A stretch of 64,000 nucleotides of DNA from Limosilactobacillus panis (GTDB taxonomy: Bacteria > Bacillota > Bacilli > Lactobacillales > Lactobacillaceae), in contig NZ_CP081855.1 of the NCBI RefSeq assembly GCF_019797825.1, forward strand, positions 930,001-994,000. Reading direction: 5' to 3'. The position numbers and the translations under genes were made by a program. The notes below the pieces were generated by a model. It was not told the DNA's origin. It ran no database searches and saw only the letters and a list, made by a program, of their open reading frames with translations. Positions 49,445 through 59,628 of this stretch are shown here, one piece after another (position 1 is the stretch's first letter; each line of letters opens with the position of its first letter).

Positions 49445-51748
49445 ATGGCCAAGAAACGAATCTATGAACTAGCTAAAGAGCTCAAAATGCCAAGTAAGAA
49501 CCTTGTTAAGGTTGCTAACCAACAAGGAATGGAAATTAAAAGTCACATGTCTTCCGTAACCCCCGCTCAAGCGGCCAAATTACGGGAAGTTGTTAAAAAT
49601 GAGAATGGTGGTCAAAAAAAGACCAATACCAAACCGGCCAACCGCCATAAGAACCACCAGGCAAAGGATGACCACAAAAAAGCGCCGTCCAATAAGCACC
49701 AAAATAAGCGGGACCATGAAAGCCATCCAAAGAAGGCCAACAAGCCTGCCCGGCATGAGAATGAACGGCCTCGTGAAGAACACCAAAACCGGCACAATGA
49801 AAAGCGGCATAACGAAAGCCGCCGTAACCAAAACAACGGCGGTCGTTTTGGCGGTAGCTTGAAAAATAATGAACGACATGGTAAGCGCTTCAACAAAAAA
49901 AACAAGAAGCGCAATAGGCGTAACAAGGGGAATAACCGTCTCCGTGAAGTGAACCACAAGCAACCAACTCAGCGGAAGGATAAGCCATTACCAGAAGTGC
50001 TGGAGTACACTGAGGGGATGAATGCCCAGGACCTGGGTAAGATCTTACACCGTTCTCCAGCGGAAATTATTAAGAAGCTCTTTATGCTCGGCGTAATGAT
50101 CAACCAAAACCAGTCCCTTGACAAGAACACTATCGAGCTCTTGGCAACTGACTACGGGATTGACGCCAAAGAAAAGGTTGAGGTTGACGTTTCTGACATT
50201 GATAAGATGTTTGAAGACGAACAGAACAATACCAAGCACCTTGTTAAGCGGCCACCAGTAGTTACTGTCATGGGGCACGTTGACCATGGTAAGACTACCC
50301 TGCTGGATAAGTTGCGGCACTCACACGTCACTGAACATGAAGCCGGTGGGATTACCCAGGAAATTGGTGCCTACCAAGTTCACTACAACGATAACCTGAT
50401 TACCTTCTTGGATACTCCAGGGCACGCTGCATTTACCGAAATGCGGGCCCGTGGTGCTAACATTACCGATATTACCGTTCTGGTGGTTGCTGCTGATGAT
50501 GGGGTAATGCCGCAGACAGTGGAAGCCATTCACCACGCCCAGGCTGCCAAGACGCCAATCATTGTTGCCGTCAACAAGATTGATAAGCCGGGTGCAAACC
50601 CTGATAAGGTTACTGAAGAGCTGGCTAAATACAACCTGATTCCAGAAGACTGGGGCGGTGACACCATCTTCGTCAAGATTTCCGCTAAGTTTGGCAAGAA
50701 CCTCGACGAGTTGTTGGACATGATCCTGCTCCAAGCTGAAATGATGGAATTAAAGGCTAACCCTGACCAAAACGCGGCGGGATCCGTTGTTGAAGCACGA
50801 CTGGATCAAGGTAAGGGACCTGTGGCAACCGTGTTGGTTCAACAAGGGACCTTGCATGTTGGGGACCCAATCGTTGTCGGTAACACCTTCGGCCGTGTTC
50901 GGACGATGACCAACGAAAATGGTCGGCGGATTAAGACAGCTACCCCATCGACCCCTGTTGAAATTACGGGGCTTAACGAAGTCCCGGAAGCCGGGGACCG
51001 GTTCGTTGTCTTTGACGATGAAAAGACCGCTCGTGCAGCTGGTGAAGCACGGGCAAAGCGGGCTCAAGACAAGGAACGGCAAAAGACTTCGCACGTTACC
51101 CTGGACAACCTCTTTGCCACTATGAAGAAGGGGAAGATGAAGACCCTGCCATTAATTATTAAGGCCGATGTTCAGGGGTCAGTTGAAGCCCTTAGTCAAA
51201 GTCTGCAGAAGATCAAGGTTGATGGCGTCCGGGTTGACATCATTCACCAAGCAGTCGGGGCAATCAGTCAGAGTGACGTTACCTTGGCCGAAGCTTCAAA
51301 CGCGGTTATCATTGGTTTCAACGTGCGGCCAACACCGGTTGCTAAGTCGCTTGCTGACTCCAGTAATATTGATATCCGTCTCCAACGGGTTATCTACAAC
51401 GCCATTGAAGAAGTTGAGGATGCCATGAAGGGGATGCTTGAACCGGTATACAAGGAAGAAACGATTGGTGAAGTTGAAGTTCGTCAAATCTACAAGGCTT
51501 CCAAGGTCGGGACGATTGCCGGAGGAATGGTTACTTCTGGTAAGATTACCCGTGATTCTAAGGTCCGTTTGGTTCGTGACGGCGTGGTCGTTTACGAAGG
51601 TGAACTGGGTTCACTTAAGCGGTTCAAGGACGATGTTAAGGAAGTCAAGGCCGGCTTTGAATGTGGTTTAACGATTGCTAATTACAATGACATCAAGGAA
51701 AAGGATGTTATTGAAGCTTACCAGATGAAAGAAGTACCAGTTAAATAA
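49445..51748 (+). CDS. infB: Translation initiation factor IF-2
   Basis: 767 aa. N-terminal IF2_N ([20 protein letters not shown]), a long Lys/Arg/Asn/His-rich linker (about residues 55-180), a second IF2_N, then the GTPase domain with [28 protein letters not shown] and NKIDKP, and domains II-IV. It places fMet-tRNA on the 30S subunit. The basic linker is typical of lactobacilli. Ribosome site GGAGAGTGAG. Confidence 0.98.
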   Translation: MAKKRIYELAKELKMPSKNLVKVANQQGMEIKSHMSSVTPAQAAKLREVVKNENGGQKKTNTKPANRHKNHQAKDDHKKAPSNKHQNKRDHESHPKKANKPARHENERPREEHQNRHNEKRHNESRRNQNNGGRFGGSLKNNERHGKRFNKKNKKRNRRNKGNNRLREVNHKQPTQRKDKPLPEVLEYTEGMNAQDLGKILHRSPAEIIKKLFMLGVMINQNQSLDKNTIELLATDYGIDAKEKVEVDVSDIDKMFEDEQNNTKHLVKRPPVVTVMGHVDHGKTTLLDKLRHSHVTEHEAGGITQEIGAYQVHYNDNLITFLDTPGHAAFTEMRARGANITDITVLVVAADDGVMPQTVEAIHHAQAAKTPIIVAVNKIDKPGANPDKVTEELAKYNLIPEDWGGDTIFVKISAKFGKNLDELLDMILLQAEMMELKANPDQNAAGSVVEARLDQGKGPVATVLVQQGTLHVGDPIVVGNTFGRVRTMTNENGRRIKTATPSTPVEITGLNEVPEAGDRFVVFDDEKTARAAGEARAKRAQDKERQKTSHVTLDNLFATMKKGKMKTLPLIIKADVQGSVEALSQSLQKIKVDGVRVDIIHQAVGAISQSDVTLAEASNAVIIGFNVRPTPVAKSLADSSNIDIRLQRVIYNAIEEVEDAMKGMLEPVYKEETIGEVEVRQIYKASKVGTIAGGMVTSGKITRDSKVRLVRDGVVVYEGELGSLKRFKDDVKEVKAGFECGLTIANYNDIKEKDVIEAYQMKEVPVK

Positions 51749-51761
51749 AGGAGGAGGCAAA

Positions 51762-52121
51762 ATGCCAAACAGACAATATCGCGTTGACCGGCTTGCGCAG
51801 CAGATTCAACGCGAAGTCGATGATATCCTTTTGAAGCGGGTTCGTGATCCACGTGTGCAAGGCGTTACAATCACTGGCGTTGATGTTACTGGTGATTTGC
51901 AACAGGCAACGATTTATTACAGTATCTTGTCTGACAAGGCCTCGGCGGGTGAAAAGACCCAAGAAGGCTTGGATAAGGCCACGGGTTTAATCCGCTCTGA
52001 ATTAGGCGCCCGCCTAAATATCTTTAAAACACCGGAGATCAAGTTTGAACGTGACCCGTCCGTAGCTTATGGCAGTCGGATTGACCAACTGATCAATAAG
52101 CTTCATCAACAAGAAAAGTAA
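51762..52121 (+). CDS. rbfA: Ribosome-binding factor A
   Basis: 119 aa. RVDRLAQQIQREVDDILLKR, VTITGVDVTGDLQQATIYYS and FKTPEIKFERDPSVAYGSRI are diagnostic. A KH-like factor for 16S rRNA 5'-end maturation. AAGGAGG before the ATG. A terminator-like hairpin follows at 52137. Confidence 0.97.
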   Translation: MPNRQYRVDRLAQQIQREVDDILLKRVRDPRVQGVTITGVDVTGDLQQATIYYSILSDKASAGEKTQEGLDKATGLIRSELGARLNIFKTPEIKFERDPSVAYGSRIDQLINKLHQQEK

Positions 52122-52136
52122 CTGACTAAAACACGA

Positions 52137-52169
52137 GGAGCGGGGTAAATCTTTGACCTGCTCCTTTTT
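52137..52169 (+). terminator. Intrinsic terminator between rbfA and truB
   Basis: GGAGCGGG pairs with CCTGCTCC with one mismatch and is followed by TTTTT. The ribosome site of truB (CGGAGG) comes shortly after, so partial readthrough or an internal promoter is likely. Confidence 0.7.
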
Positions 52170-52189
52170 GTATACGGAGGACCAAACGA

Positions 52190-53095
52190 ATGGACGGAAT
52201 TATTCCTTTATATAAAGAACGGGGAATGACCAGCTTTGACTGTGTTAACCGCCTGCGACGAATACTGAAGACAAAAAAGATTGGTCACTCGGGGACCCTA
52301 GACCCGTCTGTTGATGGGGTCCTGCCAATTTGTATTGGTAGGGCGACGAAGGTCGTTGAGTACTTGATGCAGTCAGGGAAGGTTTACCAGGGTGAACTGT
52401 TAATCGGCAAGGCGACGACAACGGAGGATCTTGACGGTGAGGTGATTGCTGCCCAGCCGGTAACTAGGGAGATTCCCCCAGATGTTATCCGTGATCAGAT
52501 GACAACGTTGACGGGGGCGGTTACCCAAATTCCACCCATGTATTCAGCGGTAAAGGTAAAGGGGAAACGCCTTTACGAATATGCACGGGCGGGGAAAAGT
52601 GTTGACCGTCCAGTTCGCCACGTGATGATTGACAAGTTTGAACTGGTAAGTGCTGATTATGATCAGGGGAAGCAGGAAGAACGGGTCCGCTTTAAGGTCG
52701 CCTGCAGTAAAGGGACCTATGTACGGACACTGGTAGTTGAGTTGGCAAAGCGGTTCGGCTATCCGGGAACAATGAGTTGGCTAACCCGGCTAAAAAGTGG
52801 TGGCTTTACCCTTGATCAGACACTAAGTCTGGGGAATATTCAAGACGCCGTAACAGCAGGGACAATTAACCATTACCTTTATCCACTTGATTACGCCCTC
52901 CGTGATTATCCGGCGGTTGAGCTTAACGCAGACCAGTGGAAAGCTGTTCAGAACGGGGGTTGGCTAAAGCCAGCTGAGCTTTCCTCATCAGCAGCAGAGC
53001 TGGTCCTCAAGTATGGTCACCAAGTTAAGGCGCTTTACCACTTTGATGCACACCACCACGCCTATCAGCCAACAAAGATGTTTTTGACGAACTAG
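52190..53095 (+). CDS. truB: tRNA pseudouridine-55 synthase TruB
   Basis: 301 aa. The catalytic Asp lies in HSGTLDPSVDGVLPICIGRA and the domain continues with KVYQGELLIGKATTTEDLDG and CSKGTYVRTLV. It makes pseudouridine 55 in the T loop of tRNA. C-terminal PUA-like tail. Ribosome site CGGAGG. Confidence 0.97.
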   Translation: MDGIIPLYKERGMTSFDCVNRLRRILKTKKIGHSGTLDPSVDGVLPICIGRATKVVEYLMQSGKVYQGELLIGKATTTEDLDGEVIAAQPVTREIPPDVIRDQMTTLTGAVTQIPPMYSAVKVKGKRLYEYARAGKSVDRPVRHVMIDKFELVSADYDQGKQEERVRFKVACSKGTYVRTLVVELAKRFGYPGTMSWLTRLKSGGFTLDQTLSLGNIQDAVTAGTINHYLYPLDYALRDYPAVELNADQWKAVQNGGWLKPAELSSSAAELVLKYGHQVKALYHFDAHHHAYQPTKMFLTN

Positions 53096-53106
53096 GAGGC
53101 CCAACA

Positions 53107-54078
53107 TTGCAGGTTATAAAAATACACCACCCAATCAACAAGCAATTAATTCCTGACGGCCCGGTAGTGCTGGCGATGGGGTTCTTCGATGGGGTCCACC
53201 GTGGCCATCAAGCGGTCATCCGGCGGGCACGGCAAATTGCTGACCAGCGGAAGTTACCCTTGGCAGTCCTAACCTATGGTCACGCACCAGGAGTTGTTTA
53301 CCGGCAATATCCCGGCGGCTTTAAATACCTTTCCACTACTGACCGGAAGTTAGCCCTTTTAAAACAGCTCAGCGTTGACTTGGTGTACCTAGTTAGTTTT
53401 ACCTCGAGTTTTGCCAACCAGACTCCCCAAGAATTTGTCGACCACTATCTCGTCGCTTTTCATAGCCAAGTCGTGGTGGCGGGTTTTGACCACACCTATG
53501 GTCCGGCTAAAATTGCTACTATGACGAACCTGCCTGCCTATGCGCGAGGCCGGTTCACTGTGGTAACAGTTCCTAAATTTACTGATCCGGGCACGACCAA
53601 GAAGGTTGGTTCCCGGGCAATCCGGAAGGCAATTGACCGCGGGGACGTTCAGACTGCTAACCAAGAATTAGGCTACTATTACCAGACCACGGGGTTGGTC
53701 GTCCATGGCCTTGCTCGAGGCCGGACCCTGGGCTTCCCCACAATCAATGTGGAGACACCATCACGGGAGAGGATACCAGGAATTGGTGTGTACGCGGTTA
53801 ATGTTAAAATTGGTGAAAACTGGTACGGGGGGATGGCCAGTGTTGGCCATAATATTACCTTTGGTGACCACAACCAGCTGACCGTTGAGATTTACCTATT
53901 TGACTTTGACCAAATGGTTTACGGCGAAGAGGTAACGGTTCGCTGGTACCAATACCTTCGTGGTGAGCAAAAATTTGCGGATGCTACTAGTTTAGTGGCA
54001 CAAATAAAGCATGATGAACAAGTGGCACGTCAGGTCGTGCAGGCACCACCAGCAATTACAAGCCAGATAATTCATTAA
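53107..54078 (+). CDS. ribF: Bifunctional riboflavin kinase/FAD synthetase RibF
   Basis: 323 aa, TTG start behind AGGAGG. The N-terminal FAD synthetase carries ALAMGFFDGVHRGHQAVI-type nucleotidyl-transferase motifs (here VLAMGFFDGVHRGHQ) and GFDHTYGPAK. The C-terminal kinase has GLARGRTLGFPTINVETP and YGGMASVGHNITFGD. It converts riboflavin to FMN and FAD. The TruB-RibF order is standard in Firmicutes. Confidence 0.97.
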   Translation: MQVIKIHHPINKQLIPDGPVVLAMGFFDGVHRGHQAVIRRARQIADQRKLPLAVLTYGHAPGVVYRQYPGGFKYLSTTDRKLALLKQLSVDLVYLVSFTSSFANQTPQEFVDHYLVAFHSQVVVAGFDHTYGPAKIATMTNLPAYARGRFTVVTVPKFTDPGTTKKVGSRAIRKAIDRGDVQTANQELGYYYQTTGLVVHGLARGRTLGFPTINVETPSRERIPGIGVYAVNVKIGENWYGGMASVGHNITFGDHNQLTVEIYLFDFDQMVYGEEVTVRWYQYLRGEQKFADATSLVAQIKHDEQVARQVVQAPPAITSQIIH

Positions 54079-54101
54079 AAGAGTGAGCCTTTAGAAAGGA
54101 C

Positions 54102-54148
54102 AAAGAGGACTTTAGTATTCGGATTTCCCGAATGCTAAAGTCCTCTTT
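54102..54148. terminator. Bidirectional terminator with 21-bp stem
   Basis: The arms 54102-54122 and 54128-54148 pair over 21 bp with one T-G, around the 5-base loop ATTTC. AAAGAGGA and TCCTCTTT ends give A/T tracts on both sides. It separates ribF from the minus-strand gene at 54208. Confidence 0.93.
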
Positions 54149-54207
54149 GGGTACTGTGCTGTAATATTAACTGGGGCCCTTTCGTTTCTCCACCCCCAAA
54201 AAAATCC

Positions 54208-54579
54208 CTAGTGACGACTAGCCCGGTGGTTGTTGCCCTGGTGAATCTTGTGGACCTGCCGTTTAAACTTCGGCCCATCCGTGGTAACCAATCGGAAGTG
54301 GTGCATTTTACCGTGAAATGGGTGGCCGGTTAAGCGGAGGTTAGTCCATGAGCGCATGATGTTAGTCATCTGGTCGATCTCCTTAACCCGCTTTGGACTG
54401 CCCTCCTTTTTTGCAGCGTCCTTGATATCGGATTGGAGACGATAGATGAGGTTATTATGGTAGGCAAGCAGCTCGTTGGTTAATGGGGCACTTCGGTACT
54501 TGTTGAAGAGCCGTTGGATGAGCTCCATGGCCTCTTGAGCATTATGAGGTTGAACGTAACGGTGGTTGTCTGTACTCAA
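54208..54579 (-). CDS. Histidine-rich hypothetical protein between ribF and hrcA
   Basis: About 123 aa from a TTG at 54579 with AAGGAG seven bases upstream; a longer reading to 54660 would cover the hrcA promoter and is rejected. Helical N-terminal half (NAQEAMELIQRLFNKYRSAP) and a His/Lys-rich end (KMHHFRLVTTDG, HKIHQGNNHRASRH). I do not recognise a family. It is divergent from hrcA. Confidence 0.65.
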   Translation of the reverse strand: MSTDNHRYVQPHNAQEAMELIQRLFNKYRSAPLTNELLAYHNNLIYRLQSDIKDAAKKEGSPKRVKEIDQMTNIMRSWTNLRLTGHPFHGKMHHFRLVTTDGPKFKRQVHKIHQGNNHRASRH

Positions 54580-54613
54580 TTGTAAAATCTCCTTAGATTT
54601 AATTTGACATTCC

Positions 54614-54642
54614 TTGACTTTTAAACAGGTGATTGGTATATT
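54614..54642 (+). promoter_or_regulatory. Promoter of the hrcA heat-shock operon
   Basis: TTGACT at 54614-54619, a 17-bp spacer, TATATT at 54637-54642, followed 12 bases later by the CIRCE operator. A second TTGACA at 54604 is slightly too far. Confidence 0.8.
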
Positions 54643-54653
54643 ATTAAGTGTGT

Positions 54654-54680
54654 TTAGCACTTAGCCCTAAAGAGTGCTAA
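54654..54680. promoter_or_regulatory. CIRCE operator (HrcA binding site)
   Basis: TTAGCACTT, 9 bases, GAGTGCTAA: the CIRCE consensus with a single changed base in the left arm. It lies just upstream of hrcA, giving HrcA feedback control of hrcA-grpE-dnaK. Confidence 0.95.
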
Positions 54681-54698
54681 AAAAGGGATGTGATCAAA

Positions 54699-55739
54699 AT
54701 GCTAACACAACGACAAAAGGCAATCCTGCAAGCGATTGTACGTCAATACACCTCAACCGGTCAACCGGTAGGATCAAAGCACCTCGCTGAAAAGTTACCA
54801 TTTAAGGTTAGTTCAGCAACAATCCGGAATGAGATGGCGGTATTAGAAGATCACCAGCTAATCAAAAAAGAGTATTCGTCCTCGGGGAGGGTGCCTTCAA
54901 AGCGTGGCTACCGATACTACGTCGATCATCTGCTGGATGCAAATGCGCTCACGGATAATGACCTGGTTGTTATCCAGAATTCTTTAGGGACGAGTTTTCA
55001 AAAGATTGATGAGATTGTTTCGCATTCAGCAGATATCTTGTCAGACCTGACTTCTTACACAGCATTTACCCTAAAGCCCGATGTCCGGTTAAGTGGTTTT
55101 CGGGTGGTCCCGTTGGGTAACCATAAGGTGATTGCCATTTTGGTTACCGACAGTGGGGACGTCGAGAGTCAGTCGTTTACCCTGCCACGTAATTTTGATA
55201 CCGATGCACTCCAAGCGGTAATCAGGATGATTAATGATCAGTTGGTCGGGCGACCGCTGACTGAAGTAGTTAAACGGCTGAATGATGACATCCCAAAGCG
55301 GATCATGCAATATATGCATGGTTCTGACGGCTTCTTGGACTTGTTTGACAACGTTGTTTCCCGGGCCGCTCGGGAACGCTTCTTTGTCGGCGGGCGGCTT
55401 AACATCTTGGGATTTTCTAATAACCAAGATCCGCAAGCCCTGCAGGTGTTATATAGCCTAATTGATCAAAATGATGAGTTGTCGCACCTTCTTGACACGG
55501 GATCTGATGATAAGGATGTCAACGTCAGGATTGGCTCGGAAATTGCTAAGGACCAGGTGTTAAAGGATTATAGTCTAATTACGGCAAGCTATGATGTCGA
55601 CCAGTATGGTAAGGGAATCATTGCTGTTTTAGGGCCCACGAGGATGCCTTACTCACGGACGATTGGAATTGTAAATGCCTTTCGTCAGGAGTTAGCCAAG
55701 CGACTACTTGACTTTTACCGACACTATTACGATTCATAG
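54699..55739 (+). CDS. hrcA: Heat-inducible transcription repressor HrcA
   Basis: 346 aa. N-terminal winged helix (RQKAILQAIVRQYTSTGQPV; SSATIRNEMAVLEDHQLIKK; SGRVPSKRGYRYYVDHLL), then the GAF-like dimer domain ending in ILGPTRMPYSRTIGIVNAF-type residues. It represses its own operon through CIRCE. ATG at 54699 chosen; an in-frame GTG at 54690 overlaps the likely ribosome site. Confidence 0.97.
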   Translation: MLTQRQKAILQAIVRQYTSTGQPVGSKHLAEKLPFKVSSATIRNEMAVLEDHQLIKKEYSSSGRVPSKRGYRYYVDHLLDANALTDNDLVVIQNSLGTSFQKIDEIVSHSADILSDLTSYTAFTLKPDVRLSGFRVVPLGNHKVIAILVTDSGDVESQSFTLPRNFDTDALQAVIRMINDQLVGRPLTEVVKRLNDDIPKRIMQYMHGSDGFLDLFDNVVSRAARERFFVGGRLNILGFSNNQDPQALQVLYSLIDQNDELSHLLDTGSDDKDVNVRIGSEIAKDQVLKDYSLITASYDVDQYGKGIIAVLGPTRMPYSRTIGIVNAFRQELAKRLLDFYRHYYDS

Positions 55740-55751
55740 GAGGCGAGTCAT

Positions 55752-56333
55752 TTGGCAAAAGAAGAAAAGCAAAAGCAGGAAGAGCAGCCAAAAGCTGATG
55801 GCAAAGCTGCTCAGACTGATAATAAAGCTGAACACCATGGTGGCCACAAGGGTCAGTGCCACCACCGCTGTGAAAAGTTGCAAAAGCAAGTGGATGACTT
55901 GAAAAAACAACTTGCGGATAAAGATGACAAGTATCTACGTGCCGAAGCGGAAATTCAAAATATGACGACCCGCTTTAATAAGGAACGCGCCCAGATCTTG
56001 AAGTATGATGGTCAGGACCTGGCAAAGAGTGTTCTTCCCGTTCTTGATAACCTTAAGCGGGCACTCACGATTGAAGTTAAAGATGAAAATGGCCAACAAC
56101 TAAAAAAGGGTATTCAAATGGTCCACGACCACTTAACGGCAGCCTTAAAGGACCATGGGGTCACTGAGATCCCCGCAGAAGGAAAGATTTTTGATCCGAC
56201 CTTGCACCAAGCGGTTCAAACCGTCCCAGTAAAGGGTGATCAAAAACCGGAAACGGTTGTCAAAGTCTTGCAAGCTGGTTACCAGCTGAAGGACCGGGTT
56301 CTGCGTCCTGCAATGGTTGTTGTGGCACAATAA
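55752..56333 (+). CDS. grpE: Nucleotide exchange factor GrpE
   Basis: 193 aa, TTG start behind AGGAGGCGAG. A low-complexity charged N-terminus, then the long dimer helix (KLQKQVDDLKKQLADKDDKY; AEIQNMTTRFNKE) and the beta domain with HGVTEIPAEGKIFDPTLHQA and YQLKDRVLRPAMVVVAQ. It releases ADP from DnaK. Confidence 0.97.
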   Translation: MAKEEKQKQEEQPKADGKAAQTDNKAEHHGGHKGQCHHRCEKLQKQVDDLKKQLADKDDKYLRAEAEIQNMTTRFNKERAQILKYDGQDLAKSVLPVLDNLKRALTIEVKDENGQQLKKGIQMVHDHLTAALKDHGVTEIPAEGKIFDPTLHQAVQTVPVKGDQKPETVVKVLQAGYQLKDRVLRPAMVVVAQ

Positions 56334-56356
56334 AAATATAAGAGAGGGGATAAACA

Positions 56357-58231
56357 ATGGCAAGTAACAAGATTATTGGTATTGATTTAGGTACTACTAA
56401 CTCCGCCGTTGCCGTTATGGAAGGTAACGAGCCCAAGATTATTACTAACCCAGAAGGAAGTCGGACAACGCCATCCGTTGTTTCATTTAAGAATGGTGAA
56501 ACCCAAGTTGGTGAAGTTGCCAAGCGACAAGCAATTACTAACCCGAACACGATTTCTTCTATCAAGAGTCATATGGGTGAAGCCGGCTACACAGTTGAAG
56601 TAGATGGCAAGAAGTACACGCCACAAGAAATCTCCGCAATGATTCTTCAATACATCAAGAAGTATGCGGAAGATTACATTGGCGACACCGTTAACAAGGC
56701 TGTTATTACAGTACCTGCCTACTTCAACGATGCCCAACGGCAAGCCACTAAGGATGCCGGAAAGATCGCTGGCTTGGACGTTAAGCGGATTATCAACGAA
56801 CCAACTGCTTCTTCTCTGGCTTACGGTCTGGACAAGAAGGACAAGGATGAAAAGATTCTGGTTTACGACCTTGGTGGTGGGACGTTTGATGTCTCCATTT
56901 TGGAATTAGGTGACGGGGTCTTCCAAGTTCTTTCTACTAACGGTGACACGCACCTTGGTGGGGATGACTTCGACCAAAAGATTATGGACTGGTTAATTGA
57001 CGGCTTTAAGCAGGAACATGGGATTGATCTTTCTAAAGATAAGATGGCTTTGCAACGGTTGAAGGATGCCGCTGAAAAGGCGAAGAAGGACCTTTCCGGT
57101 GTTCAAGAAGCTCAAATCAGCCTGCCATTCATTTCATCCGGTGAAAATGGTCCACTGCACTTGGAGAAGAGTTTGACCCGGGCCCAATTCAACCAGTTGA
57201 CTAATGACCTGGTTGAACGGACGAAGCAACCAGTATTGAACGCTTTGAAGGATGCGGACCTTTCATTTGATGACATTGATGAGGTTATCCTAAACGGTGG
57301 TTCAACCCGGATTCCAGCTGTTCAAGAAATGGTTAAGGAATTGACTGGTAAGGAACCAAACCACTCCATCAACCCTGATGAAGCCGTTGCCCTTGGTGCA
57401 GCTATCCAAGGTGGGGTTCTGACCGGTGATGTTAAGGATGTTGTTCTACTTGATGTTACACCACTTTCTCTTGGTATTGAAACCATGGGTGGGGTCTTCA
57501 CCAAGTTGATTGACCGGAACACGACCATTCCAACATCCAAGAGTCAGATTTTCTCAACGGCCGCTGATAATCAATCTGCCGTTGATATTCACGTTCTTCA
57601 GGGTGAACGGCCAATGGCAGCCGACAACAAGACCTTAGGGAACTTCCAGCTGACAGACATTCCAGCTGCTCCTCGTGGTGTTCCTCAAATTAAGGTTACC
57701 TTCGACATTGATAAGAACGGGATTGTTAACGTTTCTGCCAAGGACATGGGAACTGGTAAGGAACAAAAGATTGTTATCAAGTCCAACTCTGGTCTGTCCG
57801 ACGAAGAAATCGAACGGATGAAGAAGGATGCCGAAGAACACGCTGAAGCCGACAAGAAGAAGAAGGAAGAAGTTGACTTGAAGAATGAGGTCGACCAAGA
57901 ACTCTTCCAAGTTGACAAGACCTTAAAGGAAGTTAAGGGCAAGGTTCCTGACGAAGACATCAAGAAGGCCGAAAGTGCTCGTGACGACCTGAAGAAGGCC
58001 AAGAAAAGCGGTAACCTTGATGACATGAAGGCCAAGAAGGACGCTCTCAACAAGGTTATCCAAGACTTGAGTGTCAAGCTTTACAAGCAGGCCCAAGGAG
58101 CTCAAGGGAATGCCCAGGGCGGTGCAAACCCTACTGGCAATGCCGGCAATAACGGTAACCAAAAGGGCAATGATAATGGCAACACCGTTGATGGTGACTT
58201 CAAGGATGTTACCCCAGACGACAAGAAGTAA
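56357..58231 (+). CDS. dnaK: Chaperone DnaK (Hsp70)
   Basis: 624 aa. [36 protein letters not shown] and [19 protein letters not shown] mark the ATPase domain. Then the substrate-binding domain and a Gly/Asn-rich tail. The deletion typical of Gram-positive DnaK in the N-terminal quadrant applies. Ribosome site AGAGAGGGGA. Confidence 0.99.
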   Translation: MASNKIIGIDLGTTNSAVAVMEGNEPKIITNPEGSRTTPSVVSFKNGETQVGEVAKRQAITNPNTISSIKSHMGEAGYTVEVDGKKYTPQEISAMILQYIKKYAEDYIGDTVNKAVITVPAYFNDAQRQATKDAGKIAGLDVKRIINEPTASSLAYGLDKKDKDEKILVYDLGGGTFDVSILELGDGVFQVLSTNGDTHLGGDDFDQKIMDWLIDGFKQEHGIDLSKDKMALQRLKDAAEKAKKDLSGVQEAQISLPFISSGENGPLHLEKSLTRAQFNQLTNDLVERTKQPVLNALKDADLSFDDIDEVILNGGSTRIPAVQEMVKELTGKEPNHSINPDEAVALGAAIQGGVLTGDVKDVVLLDVTPLSLGIETMGGVFTKLIDRNTTIPTSKSQIFSTAADNQSAVDIHVLQGERPMAADNKTLGNFQLTDIPAAPRGVPQIKVTFDIDKNGIVNVSAKDMGTGKEQKIVIKSNSGLSDEEIERMKKDAEEHAEADKKKKEEVDLKNEVDQELFQVDKTLKEVKGKVPDEDIKKAESARDDLKKAKKSGNLDDMKAKKDALNKVIQDLSVKLYKQAQGAQGNAQGGANPTGNAGNNGNQKGNDNGNTVDGDFKDVTPDDKK

Positions 58232-58252
58232 TTTCTAATTGCTAGATGCATT

Positions 58253-58292
58253 GTAAAAGCCAAAGGCCACAGTTTAGGACTTTGGCTTTTAC
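58253..58292 (+). terminator. Intrinsic terminator between dnaK and dnaJ
   Basis: GTAAAAGCCAAAG pairs exactly with CTTTGGCTTTTAC over 13 bp, with a 14-base loop. It would lower dnaJ expression relative to dnaK. Confidence 0.9.
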
Positions 58293-58348
58293 TTTCGTTT
58301 CCGATCTGTGGTATAACTATACAAGCAATTAAGTTGTGAGGGATATAA

Positions 58349-59509
58349 ATGGCAGAAGAAAACTATTACGATGTTTTAGGTGTCTCAAAAGATGCCTCGG
58401 AAGCAGATATTAAACACGCTTACCGGCGACTCGCTGCTAAGTACCACCCGGATGTAAACCATGCACCTGGTGCGGAAGAAAAATTTAAGAAGATTAATGA
58501 AGCTTACGATGTCTTAAGTGATTCGCAAAAGCGGGCCCAGTATGATCAGTTTGGTTCTGCTGGTCCACAGGCCGGAGCGGGCCAAGGTTTTGGTGGCTTT
58601 GGCAATGGCGGCTTTAGTAGTCAGGGCTTTGGCGGCGCCAGTGGCTTTGATGATATCTTCAGCCAATTCTTTGGTGGTGGCGGCAGTCGGCGGCCTAACC
58701 CGACTGCCCCGCGTCAGGGTCGGGACCTCCAGTATGCCATGACGCTGAAGTTTATGGATGCCATTTTTGGGAAAACGACGACCATTAAGTACGATCGTGA
58801 TGAGCAATGTAAAACCTGTCACGGGACCGGTGCCAAACCAGGTAAGTCCGCGACGACTTGTAAACGGTGTGGCGGAAGCGGTGTAATCGTCACTGTACGG
58901 CGGACACCTCTGGGGAGTATGCAGACCCAAACCACTTGTCCAGAGTGTCACGGGACTGGTAAGGTAATTAAAGCTGCTGATCAGTGCCAGACCTGCCACG
59001 GTAGTGGGCATGTTCATGCAAAGCACGAGCTGGAAGTTAAAGTTCCCGCTGGGGTTGATGATGGCCAGCAGATGCGCCTTGAAGGCCAGGGTGATGCTGG
59101 TGAAAACGGTGGACCGGCTGGTGACCTATACATTGTCTTCAGAGTTACCCCGAGTCGAGACTTCCGGCGTGATGGCACTACTATTTACGTTGACCGGGAT
59201 ATTTCGTTTGCCCAAGCTGCACTGGGGGACGAAATCAAGGTTAAGACCGTTCATGGTGACGTTGACCTAAAGGTTCCTGCTGGAACGCAATCCGAGACCA
59301 ACTTCCGCTTACGGGGGAAGGGTGTTCCTTACTTGAATGGTAAGGGGACTGGTGATGAGCAGGTTACTGTCCACGTCAAAACACCGAAGAACCTCAATAA
59401 ACGGCAACGGGAGGCGATGATGGCCTTCGCTGCGGCCAGTGGTGAGGATGTCAAGGGCGTCAAAAAATCCGTCTTAGATAAGCTTAAGGACGCCTTTGAG
59501 GATCGTTAA
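58349..59509 (+). CDS. dnaJ: Chaperone DnaJ (Hsp40)
   Basis: 386 aa. J domain with the HPD triad ([19 protein letters not shown]), Gly/Phe-rich linker ([17 protein letters not shown]), a zinc centre with four CxxCxGxG units ([45 protein letters not shown]), and C-terminal substrate domains. It delivers clients to DnaK. Confidence 0.98.
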   Translation: MAEENYYDVLGVSKDASEADIKHAYRRLAAKYHPDVNHAPGAEEKFKKINEAYDVLSDSQKRAQYDQFGSAGPQAGAGQGFGGFGNGGFSSQGFGGASGFDDIFSQFFGGGGSRRPNPTAPRQGRDLQYAMTLKFMDAIFGKTTTIKYDRDEQCKTCHGTGAKPGKSATTCKRCGGSGVIVTVRRTPLGSMQTQTTCPECHGTGKVIKAADQCQTCHGSGHVHAKHELEVKVPAGVDDGQQMRLEGQGDAGENGGPAGDLYIVFRVTPSRDFRRDGTTIYVDRDISFAQAALGDEIKVKTVHGDVDLKVPAGTQSETNFRLRGKGVPYLNGKGTGDEQVTVHVKTPKNLNKRQREAMMAFAAASGEDVKGVKKSVLDKLKDAFEDR

Positions 59510-59522
59510 TATAATAATAATT

Positions 59523-59567
59523 AAGCCAGAAAATGGGACAAGGTGTCCGGTTTCCTGGCTTTTTTTA
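59523..59567 (+). terminator. Intrinsic terminator after dnaJ
   Basis: AAGCCAG pairs with CTGGCTT and GGGAC with GTCC inside, followed by seven T. Confidence 0.85.
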
Positions 59568-59580
59568 GTTACCGCTTTCA
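59567..59580. promoter_or_regulatory. cre-like catabolite control site
   Basis: Reverse strand TGAAAGCGGTAACT fits the CcpA cre consensus TGWAANCGNTNWCA at 13 of 14 positions. It lies just upstream of a TATAAT box (59589-59594) for the module protein gene. Confidence 0.5.
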
Positions 59581-59628
59581 TAAAGGAGTATAATAATAAA
59601 GAATATGTTATTATTGGGGGATTAGACA

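Noticed and set aside
49580..49963. Minus-strand frames in infB
   Set aside because: They arise from the Lys/Arg/Asn-rich linker of IF-2, whose codons leave the opposite strand open.
54580..54660. Longer N-terminus for the minus-strand gene at 54208
   Set aside because: It would overlap the hrcA promoter and CIRCE; a TTG with AAGGAG at 54579 is a better start.
57685..58077. Minus-strand 130-aa Ser/Phe-rich frame in dnaK
   Set aside because: Shadow of Lys/Glu-rich codons of the DnaK C-terminus.
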